Assembly: GCA_016718265.1 (NCBI GenBank)
Contig: JADKDZ010000027.1
Coordinates: 1 to 5,946, forward strand
Direction: 5' to 3'
From: Uliginosibacterium sp.
GTDB lineage: Bacteria; Pseudomonadota; Gammaproteobacteria; Burkholderiales; Rhodocyclaceae
DNA length: 5,946 bases
Part shown: positions 4,616-5,946 of the stretch, one piece after another
Position numbering within the stretch: position 1 is the stretch's first letter
Layout of the letters: every line of letters begins with the position of its first letter
Made by a program: the position numbers and the translations under genes
Notes under the pieces: model-generated
Told to the model about the DNA's origin: nothing
Database searches by the model: none
What the model saw: only the letters and a program-made list of their open reading frames with translations

Positions 4616-5196
4616 GACGGCCTCCACGAAAATACAGACGCGGCGCTTTGAAGTGGCGCCCACATCTGGCCTAGGCTCATTTTTGAGACAACATCGACAG
4701 GCACGCCCAAATCAGCAGAGATGTCAACGCACTTGCGGCCGTCATTTCTCATTTGGCGGATCTGTTCGGCGAGGCCCATGCTGTATTTGGAGATAGCGCG
4801 GTTGCCTCTTGTGCGTGCCGCCGTCTGATCCGGGCGCGAGCACTTACCCATAGATGCGGCCAGCTTCATTTGCTCTGATCGCGTCATGGGCACGATATGA
4901 GCCGGGTTCACACACGACAGATTCCCGCAGCACCGAACCAGATACATACCGTGCGGCTTCTTCTTGCCTGCAAACTGGAATGCGGTCTGGTGCGCTTTGC
5001 AATCCTTCCCATTCATCCGATGGCGCGGCTGACCATCACCAGCCATTGCGCCCTGCCATTCCCAGCAGTCGCCCACCTCGATGCAGCGCGCCTTGATGTC
5101 GTCAGCGTCGGGATTCCACTGGCCGGATCCTCGAAGCCCATGCGCCCGATGAGGCCAGCTATCAAAGCTGACGGGCCTATCGCCGTGATTCCCCAC
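4612..5196 (-). CDS. HNH_3-type endonuclease-like protein with an altered HNH histidine
   Basis: Layout follows the HNH_3 family of phage homing-type endonucleases: CWEWQGA at 44-50, AHQTAFQFAGKK at 68-79, then VRCCGNLSCVNPAHI at 87-101. A C-terminal helix-turn-helix-like tail, EQIRQMRNDGRKCVDISADL, sits at 144-163 and is followed by GQMW. Cys90, Cys95, Asn97 and His100 are in place. The position normally filled by the first HNH histidine (HxC) is Arg88, so nuclease activity is doubtful. It may be a degenerate or DNA-binding member, or use another metal. The start is unsure. The open frame begins with GTG at 5194-5196, without a good ribosome site and 16 nt after the helicase stop. An ATG at 5139-5141 in another frame (MGFEDPASG) would need a one-base shift to join. 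The stop overlaps the next ATG (4612-4615). Confidence 0.78.
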   Translation of the reverse strand: MGNHGDRPVSFDSWPHRAHGLRGSGQWNPDADDIKARCIEVGDCWEWQGAMAGDGQPRHRMNGKDCKAHQTAFQFAGKKKPHGMYLVRCCGNLSCVNPAHIVPMTRSEQMKLAASMGKCSRPDQTAARTRGNRAISKYSMGLAEQIRQMRNDGRKCVDISADLGVPVDVVSKMSLGQMWAPLQSAASVFSWRPS

Positions 5197-5212
5197 AAAC
5201 TGGTGGGTTTCG

Positions 5213-5946
5213 CTAGTCGAACCAAAGCTGAATCAATGGCTCGTCTTCGCCGTTGCGCTGTTTGGCGCAGATCAGGAGCGCATCAGGTTCGCTGGCGTCG
5301 TGTGACTCGCCGCGCTTGATGGCGCCCTCCTTGCCCTTGTTGCGCCAGTGGATCAACATGTTGTCCACCTGATCGGTAATCGCGCCTGACCCCTTTGCAT
5401 CGAACTTGCCTGGCGTCTGCTCTTCGTTCGCTAGCTTCTTGATGTGGTGAATCAGGTGGATGTGCATTTCGTGGTCTTTAGCGATGGCGCACAGCTCATC
5501 AACCACGTACTTTTGGCCGTTGTAGTCGTCCTCGTTCTTGACGCACTTCATTAGCGAGTCAATGAACATGTGCTGAATGCCCAGTTCCTTGGCGCAGTAG
5601 CGAGTGACGGCCACAATGGTTTCAGGGCTCACGGTTCCCTGCTGGTCGTACAGCCAAAGACGCGTATCGGTCCAGCCCGCAAACTGGCGCACGATGTCCT
5701 TGTATCCGTCGATGATGTCCGGGTGATCGCTGATCCTGGCTGGACTCCGTTGTCATGCCATTAAGAGCCATGCGCTCTAGCGTTTTCCGTGGCTTCATCT
5801 GAAAGATGCGATGCACACGCGAAGCCCTTGCCCCATCAATGACAGGCCGCATTGCCCAGCTGCACAAGGCTTTTGCCGTGACCATTCACCCCAGCCCAGC
5901 AAAGTCACCTCTCCCTGCCTGAACTGAAAGCTGTTCTCTGTCTTGC
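5213..5946 (-). CDS. DnaB/twinkle-like replicative helicase, 5' partial, multiple frameshifts
   Basis: A RecA-fold ATPase that unwinds DNA at the phage fork. From the right edge the blocks are TENSFQFRQGEVTL, then (after an extra base near 5899) the Walker A region WAGVNGHGKS, then (after a missing base near 5845-5850) LSLMGQGLRVCIASF. A missing base near 5800 leads to QMKPRKTLERMA, and an extra base near 5742-5762 to DIIDGYKDIVRQFAGW. The rest is one frame: MFIDSLMKC (Walker B type), HIHLIHHIKK, GKFDAKGSGAITDQVDNMLIHW, and ICAKQRNGEDEPLIQLWFD, the last matching the DnaB-family KQRNG motif. The stop is the TAG at 5213-5215. The primase-like or N-terminal part lies outside the window. Four compensating indels in 160 bp of a conserved gene are the strongest evidence of local sequence error. 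Confidence 0.88.

Noticed and set aside
3881..4663. A single 260-residue protein joining the helical protein to the zinc knuckle
   Set aside because: The join depends on staying in frame after about 4230. The adjacent frame gives FQAEERTHQRLRAILSG and a stop that overlaps the zinc-knuckle ATG, as at the other junctions. It is a frameshift artefact, and the extra N-terminus before 4615 lies inside the HNH gene.

Overview
The window is a block of tailed-phage (Caudoviricetes) or prophage DNA. It is GC-rich, and every gene I can support lies on the minus strand, so transcription runs from high to low coordinates. The gene set resembles temperate phages of beta-proteobacterial (Burkholderiales-type) hosts: a DnaB/twinkle-like helicase, DUF1367, a RusA-like resolvase, a Ref-like HNH protein and a terminase. 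That host assignment rests on remembered family resemblance and base composition, not on a search.

Layout in transcription order. 5946-5213: replicative helicase, 5' end outside the window. 5196-4612: HNH_3-type protein. 4615-4135: conserved protein of unknown function. 4138-3881: CCHC zinc-knuckle protein. 3884-3690: 64-aa Cys-rich protein. 3693-3227: DUF1367 protein. 3230-3045: 61-aa coiled coil. 3048-2890: 52-aa apparently chimeric protein. 2890-2545: ParB-like domain protein. 2548-2375: Cys-motif mini-protein. About 2413-2175: unrecognised small protein. 2178-1900: Ref-like HNH protein. 1903-1576: RusA-like resolvase. 1548-1156: helix-turn-helix protein in the position of a Q-type late regulator. 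1155-756: about 400 bp without a gene, holding a strong terminator-like hairpin. 755-1: terminase, apparently a small-subunit-like domain joined to the large-subunit ATPase, running off the left edge. The plan is replication and recombination first, then a late-gene switch, then packaging.

Two features dominate. First, nearly every gene pair from 4615 to 1900 is joined by a 4-nt ATGA stop/start overlap, so the cluster behaves as one translationally coupled operon. Second, at least six genes are broken by single-base indels (about 13 in total, plus one in-frame TAG), while the protein remains recognisable in another frame on either side. Dense indels in otherwise well-conserved genes look more like uncorrected sequencing error than gene decay, but the sequence alone cannot decide. 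Because of this I give intact gene spans rather than the truncated open frames.

The most unusual structure is a perfect 42-bp direct repeat, copies exactly 500 bp apart. Each copy covers the same kind of gene junction (end of one gene, ATGA overlap, first 11-12 codons of the next), which leaves two neighbouring genes with the same N-terminus and different C-termini. I found no CRISPR array, tRNA, insertion sequence or clearly new defence system.
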